A DNA stretch of 64,000 nucleotides from Amorphus coralli DSM 19760 (GCF_000374525.1 NZ_KB894571.1:372001-436000); one strand, 5' to 3'; shown: positions 1 to 10,202, counted from the first letter of the stretch. Notes: generated from the sequence alone by a model not told the origin. Numbers and translations: made by a program.

Positions 1-236
1 CCCTGATGGTGCAGGCTCACCATGGCAAAGGCGGAAATGTCGTAGCCCAGCGTCTTCTCGTCGAGGATCGCCCGGTAGGCGCGGATGACGCCGGCCTCCT
101 CCAGCGCCCGCACCCGGCGCAGGCACGGCGGCGCGGTGATGCCGACCCGGCGCGCGAGCTCGACATTGGTCATGCGGCCGTCGTCCTGAAGCTCCTTCAG
201 GATCTTCCAGTCGACCGCATCGAGCCGCACGTTCAT
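1..236 (-). CDS. Lrp/AsnC-family transcriptional regulator, 3' end outside window
   Basis: The reverse strand reads from an ATG at 236 and stays open to the window edge (78 residues visible). The protein starts MNVRLDAVDWKILKELQ and continues with an AsnC-type winged helix-turn-helix (MTNVELARRVGITAPPCLRRV, here split: residues about 23-43) and the linker EEAGVIRAYRAILD. This is the standard N-terminus of Lrp/AsnC feast/famine regulators; the RAM effector-binding domain lies outside the window. The target is unknown. An Lrp protein (PutR) controls putA in several alphaproteobacteria, but this gene is 12 kb from putA, so no link can be claimed. It is divergent from the gene at 326, with an 89-bp spacer. 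Confidence 0.88.
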   Translation of the reverse strand, partial: MNVRLDAVDWKILKELQDDGRMTNVELARRVGITAPPCLRRVRALEEAGVIRAYRAILDEKTLGYDISAFAMVSLHHQ

Positions 237-325
237 GCCGTTCCGCCTTCCCGTTCCAAGGTCCACATCCCTTCATCAACCCGACCGCGGCGCCGGCTGC
301 AAGCCGCCACCACCAATCATCCCCG

Positions 326-1267
326 ATGACCGCCCCCCGCACCCTCGTTCTCGCGCCCGCCGGCAAGGTCGGACACGAGGTTCAATGCGTCGGCGTCGCC
401 GAGCGCCTGGAAGCGGATCCCCGGATCGAGCGGGTGACGCTGTCGCCGCCCTGGTCCTGGCTCGCCCCGCGCGGCCCCGCCGCCCCGCACCTGCGCACGC
501 TGGTTGAAACCGACGCCGATCTCGTTCTCGCCTCTGGCCGGCAGGTGGTGCCGCTCGCCCGCGCCATCGCCCGCCGACCGTCTCCCCGGCCCTTCGTCAC
601 CGTCCTGCAGGCGCCGCGCACGGATCCGGCGGCCTTCGACCTGGTCTGGGCCAACACCCATGACCGGCTCGATGGCCCCAACGTGCTGCAATCCGTCACC
701 AGCCCGAACCGGCTGACGGTCGATGGCCTCGCCCGGGCGGCCAGCGCACTCCGGGCCCGCCTCCCCCAGCTACCGGCGCCCTGGGTCGGTGTCCTGGTGG
801 GCGGCACCAGCGGCACCTACAGGCTCGGCGAGGCGGAGGCCACCGCCCTTGGGGAGGCGCTGGCGGCCTTCGCCGCGGGTCACGGCGTCAGCCTCGTCAT
901 CACCCCGTCCCGGCGCACCGGCGAAACCAATCTCGCTCGCCTGGAGGCGGCGCTCGCCGACACGCCGCACTTCCTCTGGAGGGGCGAAGGCGACAATCCC
1001 CTGCTCGGCATTTACGGTTGCAGCCGAGCGTTCGTTGTTACCTGCGATTCGGTCAACATGATCGGCGAGGCCGCGTTCACGGGAAAGCCGATCCTGGCCT
1101 GGCCGCTTCCGGGCGGACGAGCCAAGTTTCGCCGCTTTCACGAGGCGATGGTGGCCCACGGCGCGATGCGCTGGTTCGACGGAAGCCTTCCGCCGGCGGA
1201 CTACACGCCGCTGGACACCACCGGCATGGTGGCCGACGCCATCCTGGCGCGCATGGCGGAGCGCTGA
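326..1267 (+). CDS. Mitochondrial fission ELM1-like family protein
   Basis: 313 residues matching the bacterial Elm1-like family (DUF1022, PF06258), whose members resemble nucleotide-sugar-using glycosyltransferases of the GT-B fold. Visible features are an N-terminal APAGKVGHEVQCVGVAE segment, the central VGVLVGGTSG loop (about residue 155), and a C-terminal VTCDSVNMIGEAAFTGKPI segment like the donor-binding half of GT-B enzymes. The molecular function in bacteria is not established. The gene stands alone between a divergent Lrp regulator and trxB, with 157 bp to trxB. The ATG at 326 gives the family's usual length. Confidence 0.85.
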   Translation: MTAPRTLVLAPAGKVGHEVQCVGVAERLEADPRIERVTLSPPWSWLAPRGPAAPHLRTLVETDADLVLASGRQVVPLARAIARRPSPRPFVTVLQAPRTDPAAFDLVWANTHDRLDGPNVLQSVTSPNRLTVDGLARAASALRARLPQLPAPWVGVLVGGTSGTYRLGEAEATALGEALAAFAAGHGVSLVITPSRRTGETNLARLEAALADTPHFLWRGEGDNPLLGIYGCSRAFVVTCDSVNMIGEAAFTGKPILAWPLPGGRAKFRRFHEAMVAHGAMRWFDGSLPPADYTPLDTTGMVADAILARMAER

Positions 1268-1409
1268 ACACGGCGTCCGCCGGTCTGGCGCGCGCCTTGA
1301 CTTTCGGCCTTCGCGGCCATCATTCGGGCGGCTTCGGCCGCCGATCCCATATAGGGGTCGACAGACAGACGGCCGCTCCACCGACGGAGCCCGGCCGAGA
1401 GGATTTTGA

Positions 1410-2390
<981 letters not shown>

Positions 2391-2397
2391 GGCAAGC

Positions 2398-2428
2398 CCG
2401 ACGCCAGCCTTTTGTGCGATGGCGTCGG
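2398..2428 (+). terminator. Stem-loop after trxB, likely terminator
   Basis: CCGACGCCA (2398-2406) pairs perfectly with TGGCGTCGG (2420-2428) around a 13-base loop, 7 bases after the trxB stop. Only three T residues follow (AGTTTAGG), so it is a weak intrinsic terminator or an mRNA-stabilising hairpin. Confidence 0.5.
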
Positions 2429-2512
2429 AGTTTAGGGGAGGCCGGACGGTAACCGGCCCGGGACTGCTGACGAGAGGGGACGAGCGCCGGCTGCCGGCGC
2501 CGACGGGGTCTG

Positions 2513-3403
2513 ATGGACTGGGACAAGCTCAAGGTCTTCCACGCAGCCGCCCAGGCGGGCAGCTTCACCCATGCCGGTGAGGCGCTGAACATGAGCCAGT
2601 CGGCGGTCAGCCGGCAGGTCTCCGCCCTGGAGCACGAGCTGGGCGTGCCGCTCTTCCATCGCCATGCCCGCGGTCTGGTGCTGACCGAGCAGGGCGAGCA
2701 CCTGTTCCGCACCGCCCGCGAGGTGGTGATGAAGCTCGATGCCGTGCAGGCACGGCTGACCGACTCCCGCGACCTGCCCACCGGCGTCCTGCGCGTGACC
2801 ACCACCGTCGGCCTCGGCTCGTCCTGGCTGGCTGCCCGCATCAACGAGTTCGTCGACCTGTATCCCGAAGTACAGCTGCACATGATCCTGCGGGACGACG
2901 AGCTGAACCTGAACATGCGCGAGGCCGATGTCGCCATTCGGCTGCGCCAGCCCGTGCAGCCGGACCTGATCCAGCGCCGGCTGTTCACCGTCCACCTCCA
3001 CCTCTACGCCTCGCCGGCCTACATCAAGCGCTTCGGCAGTCCCGGCTCGCTGGAGGAACTGGACGAGCACCGCATCGTCACCTTTGGCGAGACGGGCCCG
3101 ACCTACCTGCGCGAGCTGAACTGGCTTGAAACCGCCGGACGGCCCGCCGACCAGCCGCGCAAGCCGATCCTCAAGGTCGACAACGTCATCGCCATCAAGC
3201 GCGCGGTGAACCGGGGCGTCGGAGTGGCGCTGCTTCCGGACTACCTGATCGAGCCGGACTCAGGCCTGGTGCGGCTTCTGCCGGAAGAAACCCTGCCAAG
3301 CTATCAGACCTATTTCGTCTATCCGGCCGAGCTGAAGACCACCGCCCGCGTCCGCGCCTTCCGCGACTTCCTCGTCGCCAAGGCGGAGGCCTGGACGTAC
3401 TAG
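2513..3403 (+). CDS. LysR-family transcriptional regulator
   Basis: 296 residues with the standard LysR layout: winged HTH at residues 1-60 (MDWDKLKVFHAAAQAGSF, then ALNMSQSAVSRQVSALE) and a two-lobed effector domain from about 90. It is of the short-linker type in which the segment DELNLNMREADVAIRL occurs in the effector domain. The effector is unknown. The gene lies directly downstream of trxB on the same strand, which suggests a role in redox control or simple co-inheritance. Its TAG stop (3401-3403) directly abuts a palindromic repeat. Confidence 0.92.
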   Translation: MDWDKLKVFHAAAQAGSFTHAGEALNMSQSAVSRQVSALEHELGVPLFHRHARGLVLTEQGEHLFRTAREVVMKLDAVQARLTDSRDLPTGVLRVTTTVGLGSSWLAARINEFVDLYPEVQLHMILRDDELNLNMREADVAIRLRQPVQPDLIQRRLFTVHLHLYASPAYIKRFGSPGSLEELDEHRIVTFGETGPTYLRELNWLETAGRPADQPRKPILKVDNVIAIKRAVNRGVGVALLPDYLIEPDSGLVRLLPEETLPSYQTYFVYPAELKTTARVRAFRDFLVAKAEAWTY

Positions 3404-3542
3404 CAATCGCAGGAAAAGTGCTCTTGCGGCTTTCCGTCCGCGCAAAGCAAAGCCAGGCGAAGTGGGAACCGGTTCGCCGTCCGGCTTTGCGATCATAAAG
3501 AATTCCCTCGCGCCGCGTTCGCGCGCGCTCACCGGCTCCGGC
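3404..3542. repeat. Intergenic palindromic repeats (two B units plus one C module)
   Basis: Unit 1 begins at the base after the LysR stop codon (GCAATCGCAGGAAAAGTG..., core CTCTTGCGG). Unit 2 (3442-3490) begins GCAAAGCAAAGCC and ends GGCTTTGC with the core GGGAACCGG. They are followed by a C-type segment (CCTCGCGCCGCG to CACCGGCTCCGG) running into the convergent SDR gene, whose stop lies at 3543. These belong to the repeat family that also occurs at 5823, 10830, 11570, 11816, 55977 and 60147-60289. Confidence 0.85.
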
Positions 3543-4208
3543 TCACCAGGGGACGGGCTTTCCCTCCCAGTCGAAAAAGCCGCCACTGTCTTCGGGGGTC
3601 AGCTGATCGAGCACGGATACGATGTTTGAGGCCGCCTCATCCGCCGAGACCTTCCGGTGGGTGGGATAGTCCTCGGTAAAGGGCGTCTGCACGGTCCCCG
3701 GGTGGAGGGCCACGACCACCGCGTTTTTCCGTTTTCTTGCAATCTCGATGGAAGCGGTGTGCACGATCTGGTTGGCCGCCGCCTTTGCGGCGCGGTAGCT
3801 GTACCAACCGCCCAGCCGGTTGTCGCCGATCGAGCCCACGCGCGCCGTCAGGACACCAACTACCGAACGATCCTTGGTCGGAAGAAGCTGCGGCAGGTGC
3901 CGCAGCACCAGCGCCGGACCGATGGCATTCACGGCCAGAACCCGTGCCATGCTGGCCGCATCGATCTCGGACAGCGCCTTCTCCGGCCGCTTGCCTTCAG
4001 GCGCGAGGATGCCGCTGGCGATCAGCACGGTGTCGAAGGGACCCTCGAGACCGTCCATGGCGGCCCGGACTCGCGAGGGATCGGTGATGTCGAAGCCGTC
4101 CGCGGCCCTGGAAAGGCGCGTCACCGTCGAGCCACGCTCCGACAGATGAGCGCAAAGCGCGGCGCCGATACCGCCGGAGGCGCCGATCACCAGTGCACGG
4201 TTTGACAT
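3543..4208 (-). CDS. SDR-family NAD(P)-dependent oxidoreductase (C-factor-like)
   Basis: 221 residues from the ATG at 4208; an upstream in-frame start at 4292 would add 28 residues of low-quality sequence. Classical short-chain dehydrogenase features are the dinucleotide motif GASGGIGAAL near residue 7, the ILIASGILAP strand in place of NNAG, and the catalytic Tyr-x3-Lys in YSYRAAKAAANQ. It resembles the CsgA/C-factor-type SDRs, for which the substrate is usually unknown. It is convergent with the LysR gene and separated from it by repeats. Confidence 0.88.
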   Translation of the reverse strand: MSNRALVIGASGGIGAALCAHLSERGSTVTRLSRAADGFDITDPSRVRAAMDGLEGPFDTVLIASGILAPEGKRPEKALSEIDAASMARVLAVNAIGPALVLRHLPQLLPTKDRSVVGVLTARVGSIGDNRLGGWYSYRAAKAAANQIVHTASIEIARKRKNAVVVALHPGTVQTPFTEDYPTHRKVSADEAASNIVSVLDQLTPEDSGGFFDWEGKPVPW

Positions 4209-4337
4209 TCCGGCTTTGCCTTTCGTGACCGACGGCTGCGCCGGCATCCGCTCCGGACGTTCGCCACATGCGGGTCGGCGGCGGTCCGTCAAGCGGCCCT
4301 GCTTTGCCCGGGCGCGCCTGACGAACCGGGACCGAGC

Positions 4338-4646
4338 CTATTCGTGCTCACCGTCGTACCGGCGGCCGGAATAGCGCATGACGGAACCGGGCCTCCTCGC
4401 CGCCGTGGTGAAGGTGGCCACCGTGATCGCCGCCGCCGCGATCAGGACGGAGTGCCCCACCAGGCTGGCGGCGAAGAACATGTAGCTTCCGACGGCGATG
4501 GATGCTGCTACCGCCCACATGGCGCCGAGCGCCTGCAGCGCATAGTGCCGCACCGCGACGTCGGGAATATTGCGAAGCGGGCTGACTTCGTGATCAAAGA
4601 TGTAATCCCACGCAAAGGAAATCTTGTTTCTGGCATCAACGAGCAT
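4338..4646 (-). CDS. Small hypothetical membrane protein
   Basis: 102 residues from the ATG at 4646 (MLVDARNKISFAWDY); the open frame extends to 4727 without better support. A purine-rich AGAGGCAAGG lies upstream as a possible ribosome binding site. Two hydrophobic stretches (about residues 42-60 and 63-82) predict two membrane segments joined by a short turn, followed by a basic C-terminus. I do not recognise a family. It is divergent from the DUF1624 gene at 4823. Confidence 0.6.
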   Translation of the reverse strand: MLVDARNKISFAWDYIFDHEVSPLRNIPDVAVRHYALQALGAMWAVAASIAVGSYMFFAASLVGHSVLIAAAAITVATFTTAARRPGSVMRYSGRRYDGEHE

Positions 4647-4822
4647 CGTCTTGATCCTTGCCTCTGGAGGTGACGGTGTTTTTGTCTTGATGAAACCCTC
4701 TACGCCGCGCGCGCCGGTCTGGATCAAACCGGTTCCGGCAATGGACGGCCGCCTCTCAAGGACACCCGGGCCACCGCGCGCCCGGCTGGACGCGCCCCCG
4801 CTGCCGGGCGTATCAGGACGGC

Positions 4823-5821
4823 ATGGATCCAGCTCAGCCCGCCGCCCGTCTCTCCTCGCGCATCGATCTCGTCGACGTCCTGCGCGGCGTCGCGATCGCC
4901 GCGATGGTCGTCTACCATTTCTCCTGGGACCTCGGCTTCTACGGCTTCGTCGGCTGGCCGGTGGAGACCGGCACCGGCTGGCGCTGGTTCGCCCATCTCA
5001 TCGCCGGTTCGTTCCTGCTGCTGGTGGGCGTCAGCCTGGTGCTGGCCCACCGCTCCGGCATCCGCTGGCGATCCTTCTTCGAACGGCTGGGGCTGATCGT
5101 CGCCGCCGCCGTCGCCGTGTCCGTCGGCAGCTACCTGCTGTTTCCGCTGGCGTGGATCTATTTCGGCATCCTCCACTGCATCGCCGCCGCCAGCCTGCTC
5201 GCCGTGCTCACCGTCCGCGCGCCGCTGATCGTCCCGGCGGCGCTGGCGATCGTCTTCTTCGCCCTGCCGCAGGTCGCCCGCGCCGAGGTCTTCAACGCGC
5301 CGTGGCTCGCCTGGGTCGGGCTCGGCACCCTGCCCGCGCCACCCGCCAACGACTACGTGCCCGTCTTCCCCTGGGTGGGCTGCGCCTATGCCGGCGTGGT
5401 GGTTGCCCGGCTCGCACTGATGGCCCGCCCCCGCGAGGCCTGGGCGACCTGGCGCGCCCGCGACCGCGCCAGCCGCGCCATCGCCTGGTCCGGCCGCCAG
5501 TCGCTGTGGATCTACCTCGCCCACCAGCCGATCCTGCTCGGCCTGCTCGGCCTGGTGGCCCTCGCCATCCCGCCGCAGACCGGCGCCACCGAGGCCGACC
5601 GGGCCAGCTTCCTGGATGCCTGCCAGCGCCAGTGCACGCCGCTGCTGGGCGACCCGGACGCCTGCCGGGCGGTCTGCGTCTGCTCTGCCGACAATCTGGT
5701 TGCGGCCGGGCTGTGGGAGCGCACCATCACCCAGACGCTCGGCTCCGACGACCAGGCCCTGGTGGATTCCATCGTCGAGGCCTGCGGCGTCCAGGCCCAG
5801 GACACGGTGCCCGTGGACTAA
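4823..5821 (+). CDS. DUF1624 / heparan-alpha-glucosaminide N-acetyltransferase-like membrane protein
   Basis: 332 residues, polytopic. The N-terminus (RIDLVDVLRGVAIAAMVVYHFSWDL) is the DUF1624 (PF07786) signature, related to the membrane acyltransferases that acetylate lysosomal glucosamine and to the acyltransferase-3 group. About eight hydrophobic helices follow, and the C-terminal part holds a Cys-rich loop (DACQRQCTPLLG, about residue 270, then AVCVC). The bacterial substrate is unknown; an acyl transfer to a cell-envelope sugar is the usual inference. The stop codon is 1 base from a palindromic repeat. Confidence 0.85.
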   Translation: MDPAQPAARLSSRIDLVDVLRGVAIAAMVVYHFSWDLGFYGFVGWPVETGTGWRWFAHLIAGSFLLLVGVSLVLAHRSGIRWRSFFERLGLIVAAAVAVSVGSYLLFPLAWIYFGILHCIAAASLLAVLTVRAPLIVPAALAIVFFALPQVARAEVFNAPWLAWVGLGTLPAPPANDYVPVFPWVGCAYAGVVVARLALMARPREAWATWRARDRASRAIAWSGRQSLWIYLAHQPILLGLLGLVALAIPPQTGATEADRASFLDACQRQCTPLLGDPDACRAVCVCSADNLVAAGLWERTITQTLGSDDQALVDSIVEACGVQAQDTVPVD

Positions 5822-5822
5822 A

Positions 5823-5912
5823 GCAATCGCAGGAAAAGTGGGAACCGGTTTTCCGTCCGCGATTGCGGTCTAAAGATATCCCTCACGCCGGGTTCGCTTC
5901 GATTCGCCCACC
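5823..5912. repeat. Palindromic intergenic repeat (B unit, GGGAACCGG core) with C-like tail
   Basis: GCAATCGC and GCGATTGC (5823-5867) form the arms of an imperfect palindrome with AGGAAAAGTG / TTTTCCGTC inner arms and a GGAACCGG core. A CCTCACGCCGGGTTCG tail related to the C module follows. It starts 1 base after the stop codon of the DUF1624 gene. Confidence 0.8.
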
Positions 5913-6013
5913 CCGCCCCGCTCAGTGGCCCCCGGCCGACCGAAATCCGCCAATCCCGTTCACGCTTTACCCCTCCCCTTCCCTCGCGGCGCGGCACGGC
6001 CCATATTCGCCCC

Positions 6014-8770
6014 ATGGCCGATCGCTCCTCCCCCCGCAAACGACCCTCCGCCCGCCCCGACACGGGCGCTTCCGACGACACGCGCGCCGACGGCTTCGGC
6101 GAGGCGCCGCAGGCCGGCTTCGACAGCGGCCGTCCGCTTGCCGGCCCGGTGAGCGACTGGGCGCGGCAGATCGAGGAGGCCGAGGACGCCGCCCCGCCGG
6201 CCGCAGAGCCCGCGACGCCCGCAGCCCCTGAGCCCGCGAAAGCCAAGGCAAAGGCCAAGCCGAAGAAGCCGGCGGCCAAAAAGCCCGACACCGGCGGCAA
6301 GACGGCGCGCGGCACCTCCATGGGCGGCAAGGCCACGGCGAAAGAGCGCGCCGCCGGCGGCCTCAATCCCGTCGCCGGTCTCGACATCGGCCTGGAAGAG
6401 GCCGAGGCGCTGCCGGAGTCCGCCGTCACCCGCACCGTCGCGGCGCTGGAGCAGCTGATCCAGGAGGGCCGGCCGGAATTCCACGACGGCACCTGGGTGC
6501 CGCACCGTCCGCCCCGCCCGGAAAAGTCCGAGGGCGGCCGCCCGTTCGTGCTGAAATCCGAATACGAGCCCAAGGGCGACCAGCCCACCGCCATCTCCGA
6601 GCTGGTGGGCGGCGTCGGCGACGACGACCGCATGCAGGTGCTGCTCGGCGTCACCGGCTCGGGCAAGACCTACACCGCCGCCAAGGTCATCGAGGCGACC
6701 CAGCGCCCGGCCCTGATCCTCGCCCCCAACAAGACGCTGGCCGCCCAGCTCTACGGCGAGTTCAAATCCTTCTTCCCGGACAACGCGGTGGAGTATTTCG
6801 TCTCCTACTACGACTACTACCAGCCGGAGGCCTACGTCCCGCGCACCGACACCTACATCGAGAAGGAATCGTCGATCAACGAGCAGATCGACCGGATGCG
6901 CCACGCCGCCACCCGCGCCCTCTTGGAGCGCGACGACGTCATCATCGTCGCCTCCGTCTCCTGCATCTACGGCATCGGCTCGGTGGAGACCTACACGGCG
7001 ATGACCTTCGCCATCCAGGTGGGTGACCGGCTGGACCAGCGCCAGCTCCTCGCCGATCTGGTCGCCCTCCAGTACAAGCGCTCCGACGTCAACTTCATCC
7101 GCGGCACCTTCCGGGTGCGCGGCGACACGATCGAGATCTTCCCCGCCCACTACGAGGACCGCGGCTGGCGCGTCTCGCTGTTCGGCGACGAGGTGGAATC
7201 CATCACCGAGTTCGACCCGCTCACCGGCCACAAGACCGACGAGCTGGAGTTCGTGAAGGTCTACGCCAACTCCCACTACGTCACCCCGAAGCCGACCCTC
7301 AACCAGGCCACCAAGTCCATCAAGGCGGAGCTGCGCGCCCGGCTCGACGAGCTCAACGCCGCCGGCCGCCTGCTCGAGGCCCAGCGGCTGGAGCAGCGCA
7401 CCCGCTTCGACCTGGAGATGATGGAGGCCACCGGCTCCTGCCCGGGCATCGAGAACTATTCGCGCTACCTCACCGGCCGCCAGCCGGGCGAGCCGCCGCC
7501 CACCCTGTTCGAGTACCTGCCCGACAACGCCCTCGTCTTCGTCGACGAGAGCCACGTCACCATCCCGCAGATCGGCGGCATGTACCGGGGCGACTTCCGC
7601 CGCAAGGCGACGCTGGCCGAGTTCGGCTTCCGGCTGCCGTCGTGCATGGACAACCGGCCGCTGCGCTTCGAGGAATGGGACGCCATGCGGCCGCAGACGG
7701 TCGCCGTCTCCGCCACCCCCGGCTCCTGGGAGATGGAGGAGGCAGGCGGCGTCTTCGTCGAGCAGGTCATCCGCCCCACCGGCCTCGTCGATCCGCCGGT
7801 GGAGATCCGCCCGGCCCGCCACCAGGTCGACGACCTGCTCGGCGAGGTGCGCACCGTGGCCCAGGCCGGCTACCGCTCGCTGGTCACCGTGCTCACCAAG
7901 CGCATGGCCGAGGACCTGACCGAGTACCTCCACGAGAACGGCGTGCGGGTGCGCTACATGCACTCCGACATCGACACGCTGGAGCGCATCGAGATCATCC
8001 GCGACCTGCGGCTCGGCGCCTTCGACGTGCTGGTCGGCATCAACCTTCTGCGCGAGGGCCTCGACATTCCCGAGTGCGCGCTGGTCGCCATCCTCGATGC
8101 CGACAAGGAGGGCTTCCTGCGCTCCGAAACCTCGCTGATCCAGACCATCGGCCGCGCCGCGCGCAACGTCGACGGCCGGGTGATCCTCTACGCCGACAAG
8201 ACCACCGGCTCCATGGAGCGGGCGCTGGCGGAGACCGGCCGGCGCCGGGAAAAGCAGCTCGCCTACAACGCCGAGCACGGCATCACGCCGGAATCGGTGC
8301 GCCGCTCCATCGGCGACATCCTCGATTCCGTCTACGAGCGCGATCATGTCCGCGTCGACACCGGCTTCGCCGAGGACGGCGCCCGCATGGGCCACAACCT
8401 GGAAGCCACCGTCCAGGATCTGGAAAAGCGGATGCGCGACGCCGCCGCCAACCTGGAGTTCGAGGAGGCCGCCCGCATCCGCGACGAGATCAAGCGGCTG
8501 AACGACGCCGCGCTCGCCTACGCCGACGACCCCGGCACCACGAAGACCAGCAAGGGCGCCAGTGCCGGGATGGCCGGCTCGGGCAAGGGGTCAGGCGGCC
8601 GGGGCGGCGGACGCGGCGGATCGGGCTCTGGCGGACGCGGCGCGTCGGGCGCCGATCAGGACGACACCCTCCCCGCCACCCGGGCACGCAAGAACACGCT
8701 GGACGAGATGACGGTGGGCCGGACGGAAAAGCCGAAGCGCCGGGGGCCGTTGCCGAAAAGGGAGCGGTAG
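6014..8770 (+). CDS. uvrB: Excinuclease ABC subunit B with long N- and C-terminal extensions
   Basis: 918 residues against roughly 670 for a minimal UvrB. The enzyme is the damage-verifying helicase-like subunit of nucleotide excision repair. Residues 1-175 are an Ala/Pro/Lys-rich extension; the core starts at about 178 ([17 protein letters not shown]). Walker A GVTGSGKT is at 212-219, followed by the beta-hairpin region [28 protein letters not shown] carries the DEAD-type motif, and the C-terminal UVR motif ([23 protein letters not shown], here cited as about residues 798-825) binds UvrC. After about 845 the tail is Gly/Ser-rich and ends in a basic patch. The neighbour downstream, an AT-richer ATPase gene, begins 53 bases after the stop. 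Confidence 0.96.
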   Translation: MADRSSPRKRPSARPDTGASDDTRADGFGEAPQAGFDSGRPLAGPVSDWARQIEEAEDAAPPAAEPATPAAPEPAKAKAKAKPKKPAAKKPDTGGKTARGTSMGGKATAKERAAGGLNPVAGLDIGLEEAEALPESAVTRTVAALEQLIQEGRPEFHDGTWVPHRPPRPEKSEGGRPFVLKSEYEPKGDQPTAISELVGGVGDDDRMQVLLGVTGSGKTYTAAKVIEATQRPALILAPNKTLAAQLYGEFKSFFPDNAVEYFVSYYDYYQPEAYVPRTDTYIEKESSINEQIDRMRHAATRALLERDDVIIVASVSCIYGIGSVETYTAMTFAIQVGDRLDQRQLLADLVALQYKRSDVNFIRGTFRVRGDTIEIFPAHYEDRGWRVSLFGDEVESITEFDPLTGHKTDELEFVKVYANSHYVTPKPTLNQATKSIKAELRARLDELNAAGRLLEAQRLEQRTRFDLEMMEATGSCPGIENYSRYLTGRQPGEPPPTLFEYLPDNALVFVDESHVTIPQIGGMYRGDFRRKATLAEFGFRLPSCMDNRPLRFEEWDAMRPQTVAVSATPGSWEMEEAGGVFVEQVIRPTGLVDPPVEIRPARHQVDDLLGEVRTVAQAGYRSLVTVLTKRMAEDLTEYLHENGVRVRYMHSDIDTLERIEIIRDLRLGAFDVLVGINLLREGLDIPECALVAILDADKEGFLRSETSLIQTIGRAARNVDGRVILYADKTTGSMERALAETGRRREKQLAYNAEHGITPESVRRSIGDILDSVYERDHVRVDTGFAEDGARMGHNLEATVQDLEKRMRDAAANLEFEEAARIRDEIKRLNDAALAYADDPGTTKTSKGASAGMAGSGKGSGGRGGGRGGSGSGGRGASGADQDDTLPATRARKNTLDEMTVGRTEKPKRRGPLPKRER

Positions 8771-8811
8771 GGGGAATGCCGACCGAAATCGGAAATACTA
8801 TAGGCGTTACA

Positions 8812-8826
8812 TAGGAGGATTACTTG
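8812..8826 (+). promoter_or_regulatory. Strong Shine-Dalgarno deciding a TTG start
   Basis: TAGGAGGAT (8812-8820) is a near-perfect anti-16S match. It leaves a 5-base spacer from GGAGG to a TTG at 8824, which opens a 424-codon frame. No in-frame ATG lies close to this site. The stretch is already AT-richer than uvrB. Confidence 0.8.
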
Positions 8827-10098
8827 CGACACTATCAAGTCTTTACCCCCAATGACCAACCAACAGTTACTTACGTTGAGCGCGATGATCGCCAGCTCGA
8901 AATGCATTTACAAACATCAATAAGCACACCAAAGATGATTACATCTCTATCTGGCCCCTCAAAAACAGGAAAGACAGTTTTATTAAAAAGAGTAATTGAC
9001 CAAAATAATTTGATATACCTGAGAGGTGCGTATATCAAATCTCTTGAGGACTTTTGGAGAGCTGTTTTAGCATGGTTTGAGACGCCAGATTCTGAGTCTA
9101 CTTCTTCTTCGCTGACTGTTGGAGGCTCTTTGTCGGCAAGGGGCTCTGGGGAAGTCGGCACATCCTGGCTCGCCAAAGGAAAGGTTGAAGCTGAAGGAAG
9201 CGGCGGCGCCTCTACGACAAACACAAAAACTAAGCATATTCCAATTGACCCATTCGAGCAAATTGTTAGAGAAATATCAGAGAGTGATTTCACAATACTT
9301 ATTGATGACTACCACTATATGCCGACATCAACACAGAAAGACGTTGCAAAAGCAATAAAATCACTAGCTGAGAGTTCAGTAAATATATGTACAGCCTCCG
9401 TCCCACACCGATCTGAAGATTTGCTCAGGGCAAATTCAGAACTCAAAGGTCGAATTGTTGCGATTGACATTCCAGAATGGAATATTGACGAGCTAACTGC
9501 GATAGCAGAACGCGGCTTTGGTGCACTCAATATCGGAATAAATAAGAACACGATTAAAAGGATCGCAAATGAAGCAATGGGCTCACCTCAGCTCATGCAA
9601 GTAATATGCTTGAATTTATGTGTAGAACTCGGCATTACCAATTCTGCAAATGACGAGAAAAAGACAATTTCAGTCACCGACTCCACACTTCAAAGAGCCC
9701 TTGAGGCGAGTGCAAATTTCGCGAGCTCAGCAGACCTGGTCCAGGCGCTACACAGCGGGCCAAAGGTGAAGGGCCAGCAGAGAACCCAATATTCATTTAC
9801 TGATGGAAGTCGAGGGGACGTGTACAGAGCCATATTACTTGCCGTGACAAGCGACCCAATTTCTCGAGATTTTACCTATGACGAAATATATCGAAGAGTA
9901 AAATCTGTATGCGAAAAAGAATTCCCCACAGGTCAGAGTATATCTAATTCACTAAATCACATGTGCCTGATAGCCCAGGAAATTGCGCAAGAACAAACCG
10001 TCATGGAATGGGATGACGCCAATCTCCACATTGCCGATCCCTATTTAGCTTTCTATATGAGAGCGTCTGCAAAGATTGATCAGCTTAAAAGACTATAG
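8824..10098 (+). CDS. Orphan P-loop ATPase (AAA/STAND-like), probably acquired by transfer
   Basis: 424 residues from a TTG start with a strong ribosome binding site. Walker A GPSKTGKT is at residues 44-51 and Walker B ILIDDYHYM at about 158-166. A sensor-1-like strand (NICTASVPHR) lies at about 187-196, an IPEWNIDELTAIAERG segment follows as in AAA/STAND ATPases, and a helical lid (ANEAMGSPQLMQVICLNLC) comes near 250. The last 110 residues look like a winged-helix or four-helix C-terminal domain (GDVYRAILLAV ... IYRRVKSVCEKEF). A Ser/Gly-rich low-complexity insert (about 91-137) interrupts the ATPase core. Two sampled 60-base lines are 42-45% GC, against clearly GC-rich flanks. Function is unknown; a regulatory or defence NTPase is possible. 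There is no partner gene, integrase or transposase beside it. Confidence 0.8.
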   Translation: MRHYQVFTPNDQPTVTYVERDDRQLEMHLQTSISTPKMITSLSGPSKTGKTVLLKRVIDQNNLIYLRGAYIKSLEDFWRAVLAWFETPDSESTSSSLTVGGSLSARGSGEVGTSWLAKGKVEAEGSGGASTTNTKTKHIPIDPFEQIVREISESDFTILIDDYHYMPTSTQKDVAKAIKSLAESSVNICTASVPHRSEDLLRANSELKGRIVAIDIPEWNIDELTAIAERGFGALNIGINKNTIKRIANEAMGSPQLMQVICLNLCVELGITNSANDEKKTISVTDSTLQRALEASANFASSADLVQALHSGPKVKGQQRTQYSFTDGSRGDVYRAILLAVTSDPISRDFTYDEIYRRVKSVCEKEFPTGQSISNSLNHMCLIAQEIAQEQTVMEWDDANLHIADPYLAFYMRASAKIDQLKRL

Positions 10099-10202
10099 CA
10101 TTATTTTTCGATTAAAAAGAAAAAGTTACAGCACTTATCGTTTAGGGTTCTTCGACAAGATGCCCTGAAATTTGCCTGAGAGCCTACTACCCCCTGTTTG
10201 AC

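Noticed and set aside
1-236. Lrp gene as the putA regulator PutR
   Set aside because: It lies 12 kb from putA and is truncated, so nothing in the window links them.
5960-8395. 811-codon reverse frame across uvrB
   Set aside because: Antisense shadow of a clear uvrB gene, produced by codon bias; the translation has no domain.
8824-10098. Prophage or integrative element carrying the ATPase
   Set aside because: There are no phage, conjugation or integrase genes within the AT-rich stretch, which holds a single gene.
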